A stretch of 64,000 nt of DNA from Brachynemurus nebulosus (GCA_035578155.1 JAPWDM010000016.1:10226608-10290607), one strand, 5' to 3'; positions 13,694 through 25,970 are shown, counted from the stretch's first letter. The notes: generated by a model from the letters alone, not told the origin. Program-made: numbers and translations.

Positions 13694-14348
13694 GCCTCTG
13701 TCGCAGCATCTGCATAAAATAGCGAATTTCCAAATATTGGGCACTGGCGCATCTCACCTAAAACCTGTATCCATCTAAAATAATTTAGATGGATACAGGT
13801 TTGGATACAGCTCTCTAACAGTGACAAAATTTTCAAAATCATTTGGGTAGTTCATTTTTGGCGTTTTTAGGACCCCCGAACTCTGATGGATCTCATACAA
13901 TGTAATCTATGTCCATCTAAAATAGTTTAGTTCTCTAACAGTAAACAAATTTTCGATATCAGTGATAACGCGTTCTTGAAATTTTCAAGTTGAATAGTTA
14001 ATTTTTAATTTGAAATATACTGTACAGATATACTGTAATGACAAAAACTATGAAGCATTTATCGTAAAAAAATTCAGCAAATTTCTTAATTTGTCTCAAA
14101 TACTAGTTCACTTAAAATTAGAGCAATAAATCAAAAGCTTATTTTATGTAATTTTTTATATATACTTTTTTACATATGACACTCTTTTCGATGGCGTAAA
14201 CAGAATTGAAGAAAAATTGACCAAAAATGAGAAAAAATGGTCAAAATCTTGGCTTCTAAAAATCGGACGTGTCTAGTTAACGAACTCATGCAAGGATTTG
14301 CGCAAAATTCGTAAAAATTGGATGCTTCTTTCGAAAGTTATCACGCAA

Positions 14349-14422
<74 letters not shown>

Positions 14423-14580
14423 ATACGATAGTTCAAAAACGAAACATCTTATTTTTACCAAATTTGGTGATAATATTGGACTTCTAAGGACCTCAAAACA
14501 AATTTCTGTCATAATCTCGGGCTCAAGTCGTGTCATAACAGTGGCTATAATAGCTGAATTTCCAATTCAAAAATTCGCTG
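13694..14580. repeat. Internal-(TA)n repeat family, copy A
   Basis: It starts gcctctgtcgcagcatctgc...agcgaatttcc and ends near ggctataatagctgaatttcc...attcgctg. The same landmarks occur in copies at 35758, 37560, 41890, 42921 and 48757. A 42-bp perfect hairpin (13761-13802, built on tgtatccatctaaa) lies near the left end. A (TA)n tract follows 'gttatcacgc'. No coding region. Superfamily unknown; the two ends are only partly inverted. Confidence 0.65.
14352..14418. repeat. (TA)n microsatellite within the internal-(TA)n family
   Basis: A pure TA run of about 67 bp, located after aagttatcacgcaaacac and before the block containing gacctcaaaacaaatttctg. The same relative position is held by (TA)n in other copies of this family. 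Confidence 0.97.
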
Positions 14581-14599
14581 CTAATTGCAAGTCATAACA

Positions 14600-14847
14600 T
14601 TCCAAAACCTTCTTGGACATTCTAGAATATTCTCAAACAGCTTGGAATATTTTAGAAAACTCTCGAACATTCTAGAAAATTCTAAAAACTTTTTGGAGAT
14701 TCTATAACATTCTGGTATATTCTTGAACCTTATAGAAGATTCTAGAATATTCTCGAACCTTTTAGAAAATTCTATAACATTCTGAAGTATTCTGCAATAT
14801 TCCCCAACATTCTCGAACACACTAAAACATTCTGGAACATTTTAGAA
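14600..14847. repeat. 10-bp-period minisatellite of HSE-like GAA/TTC pentamers
   Basis: About 25 consecutive 10-bp units follow the consensus tctNgaacat. In this register GAA and TTC alternate every 5 bp, the arrangement of heat-shock elements bound by HSF trimers. The best tracts are 14665-14682 (four perfect pentamers) and 14735-14757 (five perfect pentamers). The array resumes at 16068-16130 after an inserted hAT element. The period and pentamers are directly visible; HSF binding is inference and no adjacent gene is recognised. Confidence 0.8.
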
Positions 14848-16067
14848 CAGCGGTTTCCAAACTGGGGGGCGCGCCCCCTAGAGGGGCGCGTATTGTTCAC
14901 CAGGGGGCTGCAGGTTAATTCCAAATATCGTTGTCGTTTTGATGAAATCATGGTTTTAAGAATAAGCGCTCAAATATACTTACCAAATAATGGACATTTT
15001 ATATTAAGGAGTTACATGGGTCTTTTTTAGCAAAAAAAAAACACTATTTTTTCAATTTTTTTACAATATAAGAAAATATAATTTATTTCATGATTTTTTT
15101 ACAATATAAGAAAATATAATTTATTTTAGCATATTATTATATATTATTCTGAGACATTGTAAAAAAATTTTTATGAAAAAAAAATAATTTGCCATAGGCA
15201 GCTAGTTTTGGGAAATCGCTGATTTTTCGCCGTAGGGAGAGAAACTCGTGAAATTGTTACTTAAAACAAAAAACAAAATTTTTTCTACTGCAGCGGTTTC
15301 CAAACTGGGGAGCGCGCAATGTTCACCTGGGGGGCGCGGGTTAATTCGTTGTCGTTTTGATAAAATCATGGTTTTAAGATTATATATTATTTTGAGACAC
15401 TGTAAAAAAATTTTTATGAAAAAAAAAAATCGCCATTGGCAGCTAGTTCTCGGAAATCGCTGATTTTTCGCCGTAGGCAGAGTAACTCGTGAAATTCTTA
15501 CTTAAAATAAAAAACAAAATTTTTTCTATTAGTAGATGCTTATGCCTTGCACCTGAACGAAAAATTATTGTGTCCGTTCATTACATCTCATTTTGCAAGT
15601 AGAAAATCAACGAAAAACACGAAAATTTTTACCAAAAATAAAAATTTTTTGTTTAAAACACTATCAAAAGTTGAAGTTTCATTTTTTAGAATCCTTTTGT
15701 TCAAGTACAAGCCATAAGCATTTACTAATAAAAAAAGATTGCCAAAAGTTCGACTAAATTAGGTTTTTTGCCAAAAAAAAGCCATGTAACCCCTTACCAC
15801 CGATTTTTCTGCTCGCTACTGTACGTAATATTTTAACAATAACAATTATTAAGTGGTCAGAGTCATGTTCGCGCGTAAGCATCGAATACGTGTTTGATCA
15901 ACGGTTTCTTCTCAAGTGTCTTATAGACCTATTGTCCGCCAAGAATATGAGTTTGTTCAGTAAAAAAATAATTTACGAATTGTTTGTAAATTTTTTCAAG
16001 AAGAAGGGGGGCAGAGATAACATTTTTTATAAGGGGGGCGTTAGTGCACAAAGTTTGGAAACCGCTG
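14848..16067. mobile_element. hAT-type element (1.22 kb) inserted in the minisatellite
   Basis: Terminal inverted repeats cagcggtttccaaactgggg and the complement of agtttggaaaccgctg are a classic hAT-style end. It interrupts the 10-bp minisatellite, which resumes at 16068. The left end plus about 245-450 bp of subterminal sequence is repeated in direct orientation (about 14848-15290 and 15293-15540), suggesting a nested second insertion or internal duplication. Flanking 8-mers do not match convincingly, possibly because the target was itself repetitive. The open frame 15890-16273 has no domain that I recognise, and I see no hAT transposase. Confidence 0.75.
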
Positions 16068-16130
16068 TATATTCTGGGAACATTTTGAAACCTTCTAGAA
16101 CATTCAAGCACATTTTGGCTAATTTTCAAA
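16068..16130. repeat. Right remainder of the 10-bp GAA/TTC minisatellite
   Basis: Continuation of the array interrupted at 14847, with units such as ttctagaacat and ttttgaaacc. The sequence decays after about 16130. Confidence 0.7.
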
Positions 16131-16527
16131 CCGAAACTTTCTTCATGAGTGGAGAACGGAATGACTTGTGGAGTCATAGCAGCGTGTACGGACAAACTAA
16201 ACTTACAGTTATTGTATATATTGATATTTATGTACATATGTGTATAATCGAAATTGATCAATACATAAAATAAGCAAATTCCACTCTCTAGTGATGAAAA
16301 TGTGAATAAGACATAAACAAGTCAACTAATTCAGATAGCTGTTTCCATACACCGTAAAAGTAAAAATTGAAGTCATTTGTAATTGTTATGCTCCTTGTTC
16401 TTACTTTACGTTTCAGTCCATTTAAAAATAGTTCCAATTTGTAAAAAAAACTTTTCACTGCAACAATTGAAACTCTTGTCGATATTAAATTAAAACACAC
16501 CTTTGTGCAGTTCAAGGTCTGTAAGAC
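16131..16527. other. Unannotated AT-rich spacer
   Basis: No domain or repeat ends seen. The opposing open frames (15929-16261 minus, 16288-16515 minus) look fortuitous. Confidence 0.3.
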
Positions 16528-16897
16528 TTATGGCCGATTGCACCAAAATTAATTTAATCAGAACTTAATAGCCATTAGTAAATCAGAGATTAACTAACCC
16601 CGATTTGTCTGTTGCACCATTTAAAATATACCAGTGGTTAACTAATGGATGTTAACGGTCAATTTTGACTAGCAACGGTATCTGATTTGTTTTTATAGGA
16701 CATGAAATGAGACAGAAGAGAAGTAAATGCTAGTAAGTTAATAATATCACATGGTTAAAAAAATTTGAATTTGCATATTTTGAAAATAAGTAGCGCTTAC
16801 TGGATTTATATAATATTAGAAAATATATAATTTATGTTTACGTAAAACATTTTGAAACTGTAATTTGACGATTGCGAAGATATTTTTCAATTTAAAA

Positions 16898-16990
16898 ATG
16901 GAAAAATGAAACAGATACCAAAATTTTACAGAAAAAGAAAAGATAATTTTAATCGAAATTGTACAAAAGTATATTTCAATAGTAGGAAAT
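16898..16990 (+). pseudogene. Myb/SANT-like DNA-binding protein fragment (N-terminal)
   Basis: From an ATG at 16898 one frame reads MEK, a TGA stop, then NRYQNFTEKEKIILIEIVQK and YISIVGNR before the inserted element starts. The FTEKEK...L.EIV.KY pattern matches the first helix of Myb/SANT-like (Myb_DNA-bind_5) domains common in insect Harbinger ORF1 and zeste-like proteins. Only the first helix is present; the rest is cut off at 16991 and no continuation was found after 26513. It is a relic that cannot encode a working domain. Confidence 0.5.
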
Positions 16991-17459
16991 AGGGTAAATG
17001 TACCAGTGATTGACCGGGCACCAGTAGTTGACCGCTTCTGTATAAAAGTCCTAAAATTGTCGCCAAATGAGTATCTTGTAGCCCGAAAATTAATATATAA
17101 TTATTGTTAAGCTTATAATAATCATAATTTGTACCTGCTTAAAATATTATGTAATTTTTATAACGTCGAAAATAATTCATGAAAATTTTTCACAGCATGA
17201 TTTAACTGAAATCGGTCAGTTACTATAGTAAACCAGTAACCAAACCAAAAAGTATTTGTTAACCTCTCGATTTTGAGAAACAGCACCGATTTTGATGAAA
17301 CTTGGCAAATACGCTCTTTATACCCTATCCTTTAAAAGTTATGTATCCTTGATGGGCACTTCAAATTTTTAAGGGGTGAAAACAGCCTCTTTTGAAGAGA
17401 TATTGTTGAATGGTTAAAAACATAATCTTGAAATTAGAGTGATATTCCAACCCCTAAAA

Positions 17460-17770
17460 ACCACCCCTAATATTACATCGTTCCAGTAATAATAATTTTT
17501 TTGCAATTTAAAAATAAAAATTTTGCATGCATTTCCCATGCCAAGAGCAGATCTATAAATCGAATCGGTGGGAGAGCCATCGTCGCTATCGGCTTCTTCC
17601 TCCTGCTCCTGATCAACAATGAGTGGACAACTGGTACAGTTGGAGCCCCAGCAGGTTCCACACGTAGCGTTGCAAAATAACCCAAATTTTCGATACGTGT
17701 AAGTAATGCCGCAATATTTCTTACAATTGCGAAAAATCATTCGCAACAAATCTTCCGGAACAGGTGGATT
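17460..17770 (-). pseudogene. Cys-rich C-terminal tail of a TE-type protein
   Basis: Reading right to left from about 17770, the frame gives PPVPEDLLRMIF, then a cluster of paired cysteines (NCKKYCG, LFCNATCGTCWG, NCTSCP) followed by an acidic stretch (DQEQEEEADSDD). Such CXC-like cysteine tails end many insect TE-encoded proteins and may bind metal or DNA. Eight cysteines fall within about 35 residues. No upstream domain is present in the adjoining sequence (17770-17810), so it is probably a terminal exon or fragment. The exact family is not recognised. Confidence 0.45.
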
Positions 17771-17811
17771 TCTTATTTTCGTTGTTATTAAGCAACCGTT
17801 AAGAGAATACC

Positions 17812-19115
17812 AGTAAAGGTAATTGGAGAGTTGAGAGCCAATCCTGTAAGGATTAAGATACGTATAGCATACCCTGCGTGTATACGTACATATAGTGATA
17901 GCGTACTCTTTGAGAAGTGATATATGGTACGTACAGAGTACATGTAGAATACTTTGTTACCTAACTTTCGTCAGCAGCTGAATGAGTGATACAACAATAT
18001 TCTGTTCAATTGAGTTTGCCCTGGGATCAAGTTTAATGTTACAAAAGGGTTTTTTATAGTAAAAATTGTCAATTTCAGCAGTGAAACGTGAATCGTTCTG
18101 CAAAATCGGGAGGTGGGGAGGTGGCCCCGAAATGCTCATATTGCTACTACTTCGATTCATCAAAAATGAAGACAGTTTTGGAATTAGAAATTGGATACAT
18201 ATCATTGCCGGCGAGATTTGACATTTTGAACGAGCAGATGCTGGCATGACTGCAGAGCAATCCAAAACTGGGTATTATGAATAATGGGCCAACCGCACTA
18301 ACTCATAAATTGCAATTCAAAACATTGGATCTTCTTGAAATCACAATTCAAAACGTTGGATCTTCTTGAAATTTGTAAATTTAAAAAATTTGCCATATTT
18401 TTGTAAGAAATCGTATTATTGTTTACATGTTTAAAAGTGATTATTGTACCTATTTTTTTCAACTATACTTAATAAAAAAAATTTTTTAAAAAGAAAAATC
18501 GATCTATTTATTTACATCCATCCCTAAAAAATAAATCAAACTAATTTTTTAATATCATACCCTAAACTTCATTCGAATATAAAAATTCACATAAGTTTAT
18601 GTATAACTATTTGATATTATTAGCATTGTGTAATTTAAATATATGACTATGAGTAAAAATGTTGGTTTTTATTCATATGCCGATTTTTGGTAGCAAAAAG
18701 TAATAAGTTTGAAAACTATTATCAAATGTTATAAAAAATTCCATTCACAATTATGGTACACCATATATACTCGTAAATTTTACAAAAAATGTAACATTCT
18801 ATATATTTTTTTTATCTGTATATTCTTTCGATGGTGATATTTAATACCAGAATACATATTACTCAGCTAAAAAAAAATCGCTACTTACTTATGTTATAAA
18901 CATCTAAGTATGAATTTTTTAAATATGTACCTTATAAATACCCATAATTACTTTACTATATCGCTAATCAAGCGATATCGTGTGATAAAATATATAAGAA
19001 TTTACTCATTTAACCTAAAATATTTGATCAATCTATATTTCATAAAAAAAAAAATAATTTCTTAACTATGTACAATTTATATGTCTTTTAACAACGCAGC
19101 AGTTTCAATCACGTG
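17812..19115. repeat. Left arm of a 5.2-kb inverted repeat
   Basis: About 1.3 kb that recurs inverted at 21712-23030 with roughly one difference per 15-25 bp. It contains a stretch (about 18090-18360) that reads as a protein-like frame (KMKTVLELEIGYISLPAR...) but with a stop in this arm, so any coding function is doubtful here. Confidence 0.9.
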
Positions 19116-19139
19116 AAACTTTGTTAGCTCATACACCGT

Positions 19140-20064
19140 AAATATAACCCTTTGCCAGCAATTTTTTCATCACCACCGTCGACGATACACCAAAATGACA
19201 AGAAAGGTACACCAAATGACACCAAAAATACACAAAATGACACCAAAAATACGCCAAAAGTACACCAAATTACACAAAAAATACACCAACCAAAAATACA
19301 CCAAGTTGCAGCATAAATACACCAAATTACATGAAAAATACACCAAATGACACCAAAAATACCCCAGATAACACCAGAAATACACCAAAAATACACCATT
19401 AACACCAAAAATACACCAAATGACACCAAAAATACACCAAATTACACCAAAAGACACCGAAAATACACCAAATGACACCAAAAAATACACCAAAAATACT
19501 CCAAAATACACCAAAAATACACCAAATTACACCAAATGACACCAAAAATACACCAAATGACACCCAAAAATACACCAAAAATACACCGTGTATTTTTGGT
19601 GTCATTTGAGGTATTTTTGGTGTATTTTTGATGTCATTTGGTGTAATTTGGTGTATTTTTGGTGTATTTTGGAGTATTTTTTGGTGTATTTTTTGGTGTC
19701 ATTTGGTGTATTTTCGGTGTATTTTTGGTGTAATTTGGTGTCATTTGGTGTATTTTTGGTGTATTTATGGTGTTATTTGGTGTATTTTTGGTGTCATTTG
19801 GTGTATTTTTCATGTAATTTGGCGTATTTTTGGTGTAATTTGGTGTATTTTTGGTGTATTTTTGGTGTATTTTTGGTGTAATTTGGTGTATTTTTGATGT
19901 AATTTGGTGTATTTTTGGCGTATTTTTGGTGTCATTTGGTGTATTTTTGGTGTAATTTGCTGAATTTTTGGTGTATTTTTGGTGTCATTTGGTGTACCTT
20001 TCTTGTCATTTTGGTGTATCGTCGACGGTGGTGATGAAAAAATTGCTGGTAAAGGGTTATATTT
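19140..20064. repeat. Palindromic 'caccaaaaata' minisatellite
   Basis: The left half is an array of 10-11-bp units (caccaaaaata, caccaaatga, caccaaatta). The right half (from about 19590) is the reverse complement, with unit order also mirrored. Unique flanks (aatataacccttt and gtcgacgatacacc, with complements) extend the palindrome, so it was inverted as a block. Frames through it produce low-complexity VIWCIFGV-type peptides that are not genes. Confidence 0.95.
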
Positions 20065-21711
20065 AGGGCCCTATAGGAGGCTTTAAAATAAACTCTTAAC
20101 ATTTTATGAGTTGTAAACTAAACCAGTAGTGTAACTTTTCCAACAACTGTATACCAAAGTTAATTATTTAATAAAATTATTTTAAAATTATGTAAGTGCT
20201 ATTATTTCTTACACACCACAGTCCTTAATTTTAGTAATTCGTTAAAAAAGATCATCGAAATGATTGTTCTTACAATGAACTATCCAATGTATATTTTCAG
20301 AGCTATTAAAATAGGTAATGTTTTTACTTGCTCCTATATATAGGCAATTAAATTGCATTGTCCTATTGGCATCCTAGCACAATAGAACTCATCTGCAAAC
20401 TATATAACTCTTACCAATAAGTATTTACCCATATTATTAATGATTTGTTAATTTGAAGTAGCGTTTGAACAGTAATGATGTAAAACTGTCAAACAGGAAG
20501 AGGTTAATTAATTGAATTCAGTTTAATTCCGGAAAAATAAAATAAAAATTTCATAGTCCAAATTAAAGTTTTCATCCGTTCTTGAAAACGACGACAATTA
20601 TTTTACTTTCCACCCTGTATACGTATTTATTCTTAAAGTATTAACTTACCTACATAAGAGAATGTTTGGTTTTTTTGCATTAACGCATTATTTTCAACTC
20701 GCTGCATAGAAAGAAAATACTTAGATATTAATAATATGTTTTTTGTAAGAAGAATAGTTTTTGATTTTGGTTTACATTAACTTTCAAAATTTTATATGTG
20801 CAGTGGAAATTTAATTATTTTCTTTTTTTAGGATTGATAAAATTTTAATATGATTCTATGTTGCCTGAATACCCCTTAGGTATAGTTAATTTCCATGTGT
20901 AGACACCAAAAATCCTGAAGTAGCATATATACAAGTCACACTTTAGTCGCATACGCAAAATCGTTTTCCTTTTGAAACTTTTTTTACAAAAACTCCGAAT
21001 ATAGACAATATATAACATGCTAATATATGTTCTAGTAGAAGAACTTCTGAATATAATTAATATGTAAACATAATAATTATTATTCAAAATTTTACTTTGC
21101 AAAATACCACTTTTTGAAAATTTTACTTTGTAAAATCCCACTTTTTGAAAATTTTTTATGACTTGTTTTTGATCAATAGGTTAGGTTTCGTTGGATTCGG
21201 TTTCACGCATTTTCGGATTTTGATTTTATTTATCTTTTCATCTTTAAAGATTTTTTTTATTAAAATATTACATATATATTACCTAAATTACCGAATATAG
21301 GTAAATAATGTTCTTATTTGCCCCTGAACTGCATGAATGCTTTTATTTAGAAGTAGAAGGTTTAACCCAACATTAATTTTTTTTATTCCTATAAAAATGT
21401 TTCTTAATTTTGAGTGCTCAGTTTATAAACAATATGCTAGTTTTATCGATGGCCGAATATTTTACGTTAAATGAATAGGTTCACGCTTATATATCAACAA
21501 TACTATTCTTGAAAATAAATTTTCTAATATTGATAGAATTTATAATTGCTGAAAAAATTTCCCTATTTTTTTTTACAATCAAATTTTCATTTGGTATAAT
21601 GCTCGGATATAAAAATTACAACAAGTCGCATATTTTGTATGTATGTATGTGAGATGCAGACGATATATACGGTAACGTCTGGTATTCGTTTCATATGCAG
21701 TTTGTTATATG
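20065..21711. other. Spacer between minisatellite palindrome and right arm
   Basis: AT-rich, with no domain recognised. It is the asymmetric part of the loop of the 17.8-23.0-kb inverted repeat and has no counterpart on the left. Confidence 0.4.
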
Positions 21712-23030
21712 TGATTGAAACTTTTGCGTTGTTAAAAGACATAAATTGTACATAGTTAAGAAATTATTTTTTATTATTATTTTTTTTATTTTTTTATTAA
21801 ATATAGATTGATCAAATGTTTTAGGTTAAATGAGTAAATTCTTATATATTTTATCACACCATATCGCGTGATTAGGGATATAGTAAAGCAATCATAGGTA
21901 TTTATAAGGTACATATTTAAAAAATACATACTTAGATGTTTATAACATAAGTAAGTAGCGATTTTTTTTTTAGCTGAGTAATATGTATTCTGGTATTAAA
22001 CATCACCATCGAAAGAATATACAGATTAAAAAAAAATATAGAGTGTTACATTTTTTGTAAAATTTACGAGTATATATGATGTACCATAATTGTAAATGGA
22101 ATTTTTTATAACATTTGATAATAGTTTTCAAACTTATTACTTTTTGCTAGCAAAAATCGGCATATGAATAAAAACCAACATTTTTACTCATAGTCATATA
22201 TTTAAATTACACAATGCTAATAATATCAAATAGTTATACATAAATTTATGTGAATTTTTATATTCGAATCAAGTTTAGGGTATGATATTAAAAATTAGTT
22301 TGATTTATTTTTTAGGGATGGATGTAAATAAAAAGATCGATTTTTCTTTTTAAAAAATTTTTTTTATTAAGTATAGTTTTAAAAAATAGGTAGTATAATC
22401 ACTTTTAAACATGTAAACAATAATAAGATTCCTTACAAAAATATGGCAATTTTTTAAATTTACAATTTTCAAGAAAATCCAACGTTTTGAATTGCGATTT
22501 CAAGAAGATCCAATGTTTTGAATTGCAATTTATGAGTTAGTCCGGTTGGCCCATTATTCATAATACCCAGTTTTGGATTGCTCTGCAGCCATGTCAGCAT
22601 CTGCTCGTTCAAATTGTCTAATCTCGCCGGCAATGATATGTATCCAATTTCTAATTCCAAAACTGTCTTCATTTTTGATGAATCGAAGTAGTAGCAATAT
22701 GAACATTTCGGGGCCACCTCCCCACCTCCCGATTTTGCAGAACGATTCACGTTTCACTAACTGAAATTGACAATTTTTACTATAATGAACCCTTTTTGTA
22801 ACATTAAACTTGATCCCAGGGCAAACTCAATTGAACAGAATATTGTTGCATCACTCATTCAGCTGCTGACGAAAGTTAGGTAACAAAGTATTCTACATGT
22901 ACTCTGTACGTACCATATATCACTTCTCAAAGAGTACGCTATCACTATATGTACGTATACACGAAGGGTATGCTATACGTATCTTAATCCTCACAGGATT
23001 GGCTCTCAACTCTCCAGTTGCCCCTACTAA
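21712..23030. repeat. Right arm of the 5.2-kb inverted repeat
   Basis: Inverted copy of 17812-19115. On the minus strand, 22469-22750 stays open for 93 codons (SYCYYFDSSK..., LNEQMLTWLQSNPK..., LTHKLQFKTLDLLEI), whereas the left arm has a stop in the same frame. It is possibly the remnant of a coding segment, but not recognised. Confidence 0.9.
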
Positions 23031-24700
23031 TACCATCTTCAATCATGCTGGCGAATATTAGTACTATCGAGCCATAATTGGGTTTTTAAATAAACCCTCT
23101 TTATGTGCTCGTTCAGAGCGTCAATTGTCGGGACGATAGATAATAATTTAACTGCGCTCTTTTTAGAGGTCACTTAGATGAAGTTCTCGTAGCGCACCTG
23201 CTCGAGAAAAACTGCTTTTGTGACACTATTCAATTGTTTTATTGTGTGCGCAGCTCCACCGTACAGTACAATTGTGCAATACCAGTCGGTTTTCAGAATT
23301 TGCTGTAACTTAAAAATGGCATGGAAAATCGTCATTTTTGAAGTTAGAGCTATGAAAGCTGGTGATTAGAATTCTATGTACCAGTAAAACCTAGTGGTAA
23401 AAGCGTTTTTGGAAATTCACTCCCTAAGGGGGTAAAATGAGGAACGAAATGTTTGTTTTTGTTTGTAGTCCTACTTAGTGATACGCCCGACCTTCATCAC
23501 GCAAAATCCGAATATAGTGTTACGATCCGTAATGCATATGTATGGTTTGGATGGACGTAGAAAGGCGTCAAATTCGTCGAGAGCGACGCGGTATGCGTGC
23601 TCCGAAAAATTGGAAGCAAAATACAATTTGTTTTATAACGATAACTTTGTCAGTTTTGAAGATATCCAATCGCACAAATACTCAATTTGTAAGAAATTTC
23701 AAAGGCTAGAAGGCCTGTAAAGCTCAACTGTTTTGAACCCTATATTTTTTAAGATTTTTAAGTTTCAATATCTCGGGAAACGTAGGCGTTGCACCTACCT
23801 GTGAACTTATGTCGACGATATCTCAAATAATTATTATCGTAGAAAAACCAAAAAAGAACCAAAATGTCGGGCAATTAAAGACTTTTAATTTTATATAGAT
23901 GCATTTTTTTCGTATATTACATAGCTTTTTAGTTATCGGAGAAAAAAGGAAATTTTTTCTGAAATTTCAAACTCTGTGGCTAACGTAAATGAAACGAATT
24001 TTCAAAAATAAGCATTCTAAAGCACTCAAACTCCCAGAATATATAGTTAGTACTTAAATGAAAGTATCTGTACTAGGATTTCGTTGACTATCAATTCTTG
24101 TCGCGAAGCCATTGGTATTGTTGTTGCTTTTTGCTCTGGAAAAATGAGACAGCCACATTCTTCTCACCATAACTCCGTCATTTTTGACGCAAATAACTTC
24201 TACCAGAGCTCATTTTGAAGGTCTTTTCAAGTTCTGCAAATAATGTCAGATAAGTTTTCCTCCTAAAATACGCTGTTTTCCCGTTATTTAACGCCAAAAA
24301 GTTCGAATTTAGTTTTCGGTGACCAAACAATCATTTTTAATGACTCATAACTCGAGTATTGTTTCATCTACGGAAAGGAAGAAAAAATAAATCGATTCGT
24401 TATTTTAAAAGCTTTGTTTTTACTTCAGTAAGTTTATTTATAAAAACGAACGGTTTTTAAGTTATTCATGAAAACCGCTTCAAAACATGCATTTTTGGCA
24501 GATAACTCGGAAAATATTGATTTATAGAAAAACATGTGCAGAATATTCTTTGATTAGAATTCATCCCTCTATCGATTTCTGCATTTAATTTACGGGTGTC
24601 AATTTCCACCCCCTAGAAAGGGTGGTATCCACCCCGGGGTAAAAGCACACATCAGCACTATATAACTTTTGTTTCTTAAGTTATTCCCTATCTACCTTTA
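23031..24700. other. Repeat-like AT-rich DNA inside the nested element
   Basis: Contains many 'gttatcggagaaaa', 'taactcgag' and 'aaaattt' phrases typical of the surrounding foldback families. A short plus-strand frame at 23478-23720 (IRPTFITQNPNIVLRSVMHM) is slightly protein-like but unrecognised. Confidence 0.3.
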
Positions 24701-25079
24701 AAATTTCATGATAATCGGAGCTGTTTCTTAAAATCAACAGTCAAAACGGTCTGGTCACTGGCCCATAGTAGAGTATCTGAGAGGTGAGTACATTTTTTAA
24801 TTAATAAAATAATTTCTATTGGGTTAATCTTGTCAAATTAAATTCCATACTAGTAATTAATAATTATTTAACAAATCTATTAATGAAAACTTAAAATATT
24901 CATATAAGTACCAATTTAATTACCGGTCAGGCACTGGTACAATCAAAACACTGTTGTACCATAAATAAATGATTTCGGTCATCCATTGGAACCCGCGATT
25001 TTTTATAACACCAATAGTTGACCACATGCGCATTCGTAAGTTTCTAACCTATACAAAATAAAAAATATATACCTACTAA

Positions 25080-25970
25080 TAAAAGTATAAATTTTGAACC
25101 TGAGCATGAATTAGAGAGTGATTTAAACTCATTAGTCCTCTCAACATCTGTTTCTCAAGAAATTTTAAATCAGTTAACTCCGGAATTAACAGAAAGGACT
25201 GACATAATCGATAGTGAAGGTCAAGAAATTCTGTTGTTAGATGTTGATGACACTCAAGTCAAGTTATAAGATACTGTACTATTAGGATAAAATAATTTAA
25301 AAGCGCAGAACTTAGATGATACTCTAATATTGGAATTATTCAGTTATTCTGACTTAATAAATTTAGAAGATACTGTGATTTTGTCAAAGGACAACTGGAG
25401 TAACACCAGAGTATTGGAATCACCCAGCAATAAATCTTATAAATTTAGATAATACTGTGATTTTGCCAAAGGACAGCTTGAGTCACACCAGAGTATTGGG
25501 ATCACCCAGCTATAAATCTTCTAGAAATTTAGATAATACTGTGATTTTAGAATGTAATTTGAATAATAATAATATTTATTGCAAATTGAGTGAAGGTTTG
25601 AACGAAGCTGAATGGAGTAAAGTTTGGAAGGAACATTTACGCTTTTCCCGAATTGAAAAAGACGAAAAAACAAAAAAAGATAAGACTTTTGCAATTACTT
25701 CCAAGCAATTTCAAGAACTTGAAATGAAAAAACTTCAATTAAAAGTCGAAGAAAAACAATTGAAATTACAAAAGCAAACTGAAAAATTAATTAACAAGGA
25801 GAAAATTTAGAAAGAAAAAAACGAAAAAGAAAGAAAGGAAGAAGAGCGGCTATTGAACAAAAAATTACAAGAAGCAGCTAAACTTAAAAAAACGACAGGA
25901 AAAAGAAAAGAAAAAGCAAGAACTTAAAGTTAGTAAGAAAAATACTCTAACTCGACGCCAAAAATAAGAA
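25080..25970 (+). pseudogene. Remnant of a coiled-coil transposase-tail region with duplicated segment
   Basis: A Lys/Glu/Gln-rich frame (25457-25803) ends in a heptad-like coiled coil (ELEMKKLQLKVEEKQLKLQK). Upstream, in shifting frames, about 85 bp encoding a NTVILPKDSLSHTRVLGSPS-like segment is present twice (about 25370-25440 and 25450-25530). Stops at 25268 and 25808 and frame changes show decay. Its place just inside the right end of the pogo-like element fits the basic tail that follows a DDE domain; the catalytic core is missing. The assignment is inference. Confidence 0.4.

Larger units (their letters stand above)
17221..24775. mobile_element. Long inverted-repeat element nested in the pogo-like element
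   Basis: The left end (tactatag...ccagtaacc...gagaaacagc..ccgatttt) and right end (complement: tactatgggccagtgacc...aagaaacagctccgatta) align over about 90 bp with gaps. The inner part contains a 'ccgattttgatgaaactt' block also found inside the termini of the elements at 45597-47082 and 52339-57448. A Cys-rich coding fragment (17460-17770) and a 5.2-kb palindrome lie inside. The target duplication is not clear. Confidence 0.55.

Noticed and set aside
14840..16075. 8-bp target duplication for the 1.2-kb hAT
   Set aside because: ttttagaa and tatattct do not match. Because the target is a 10-bp repeat, unequal exchange may have altered it.
19124..19897. Several overlapping open frames encoding VIWCIFGV-type hydrophobic repeats
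   Set aside because: They arise from the 10-11-bp minisatellite read in both strands. No start context, domain or codon bias supports a gene.
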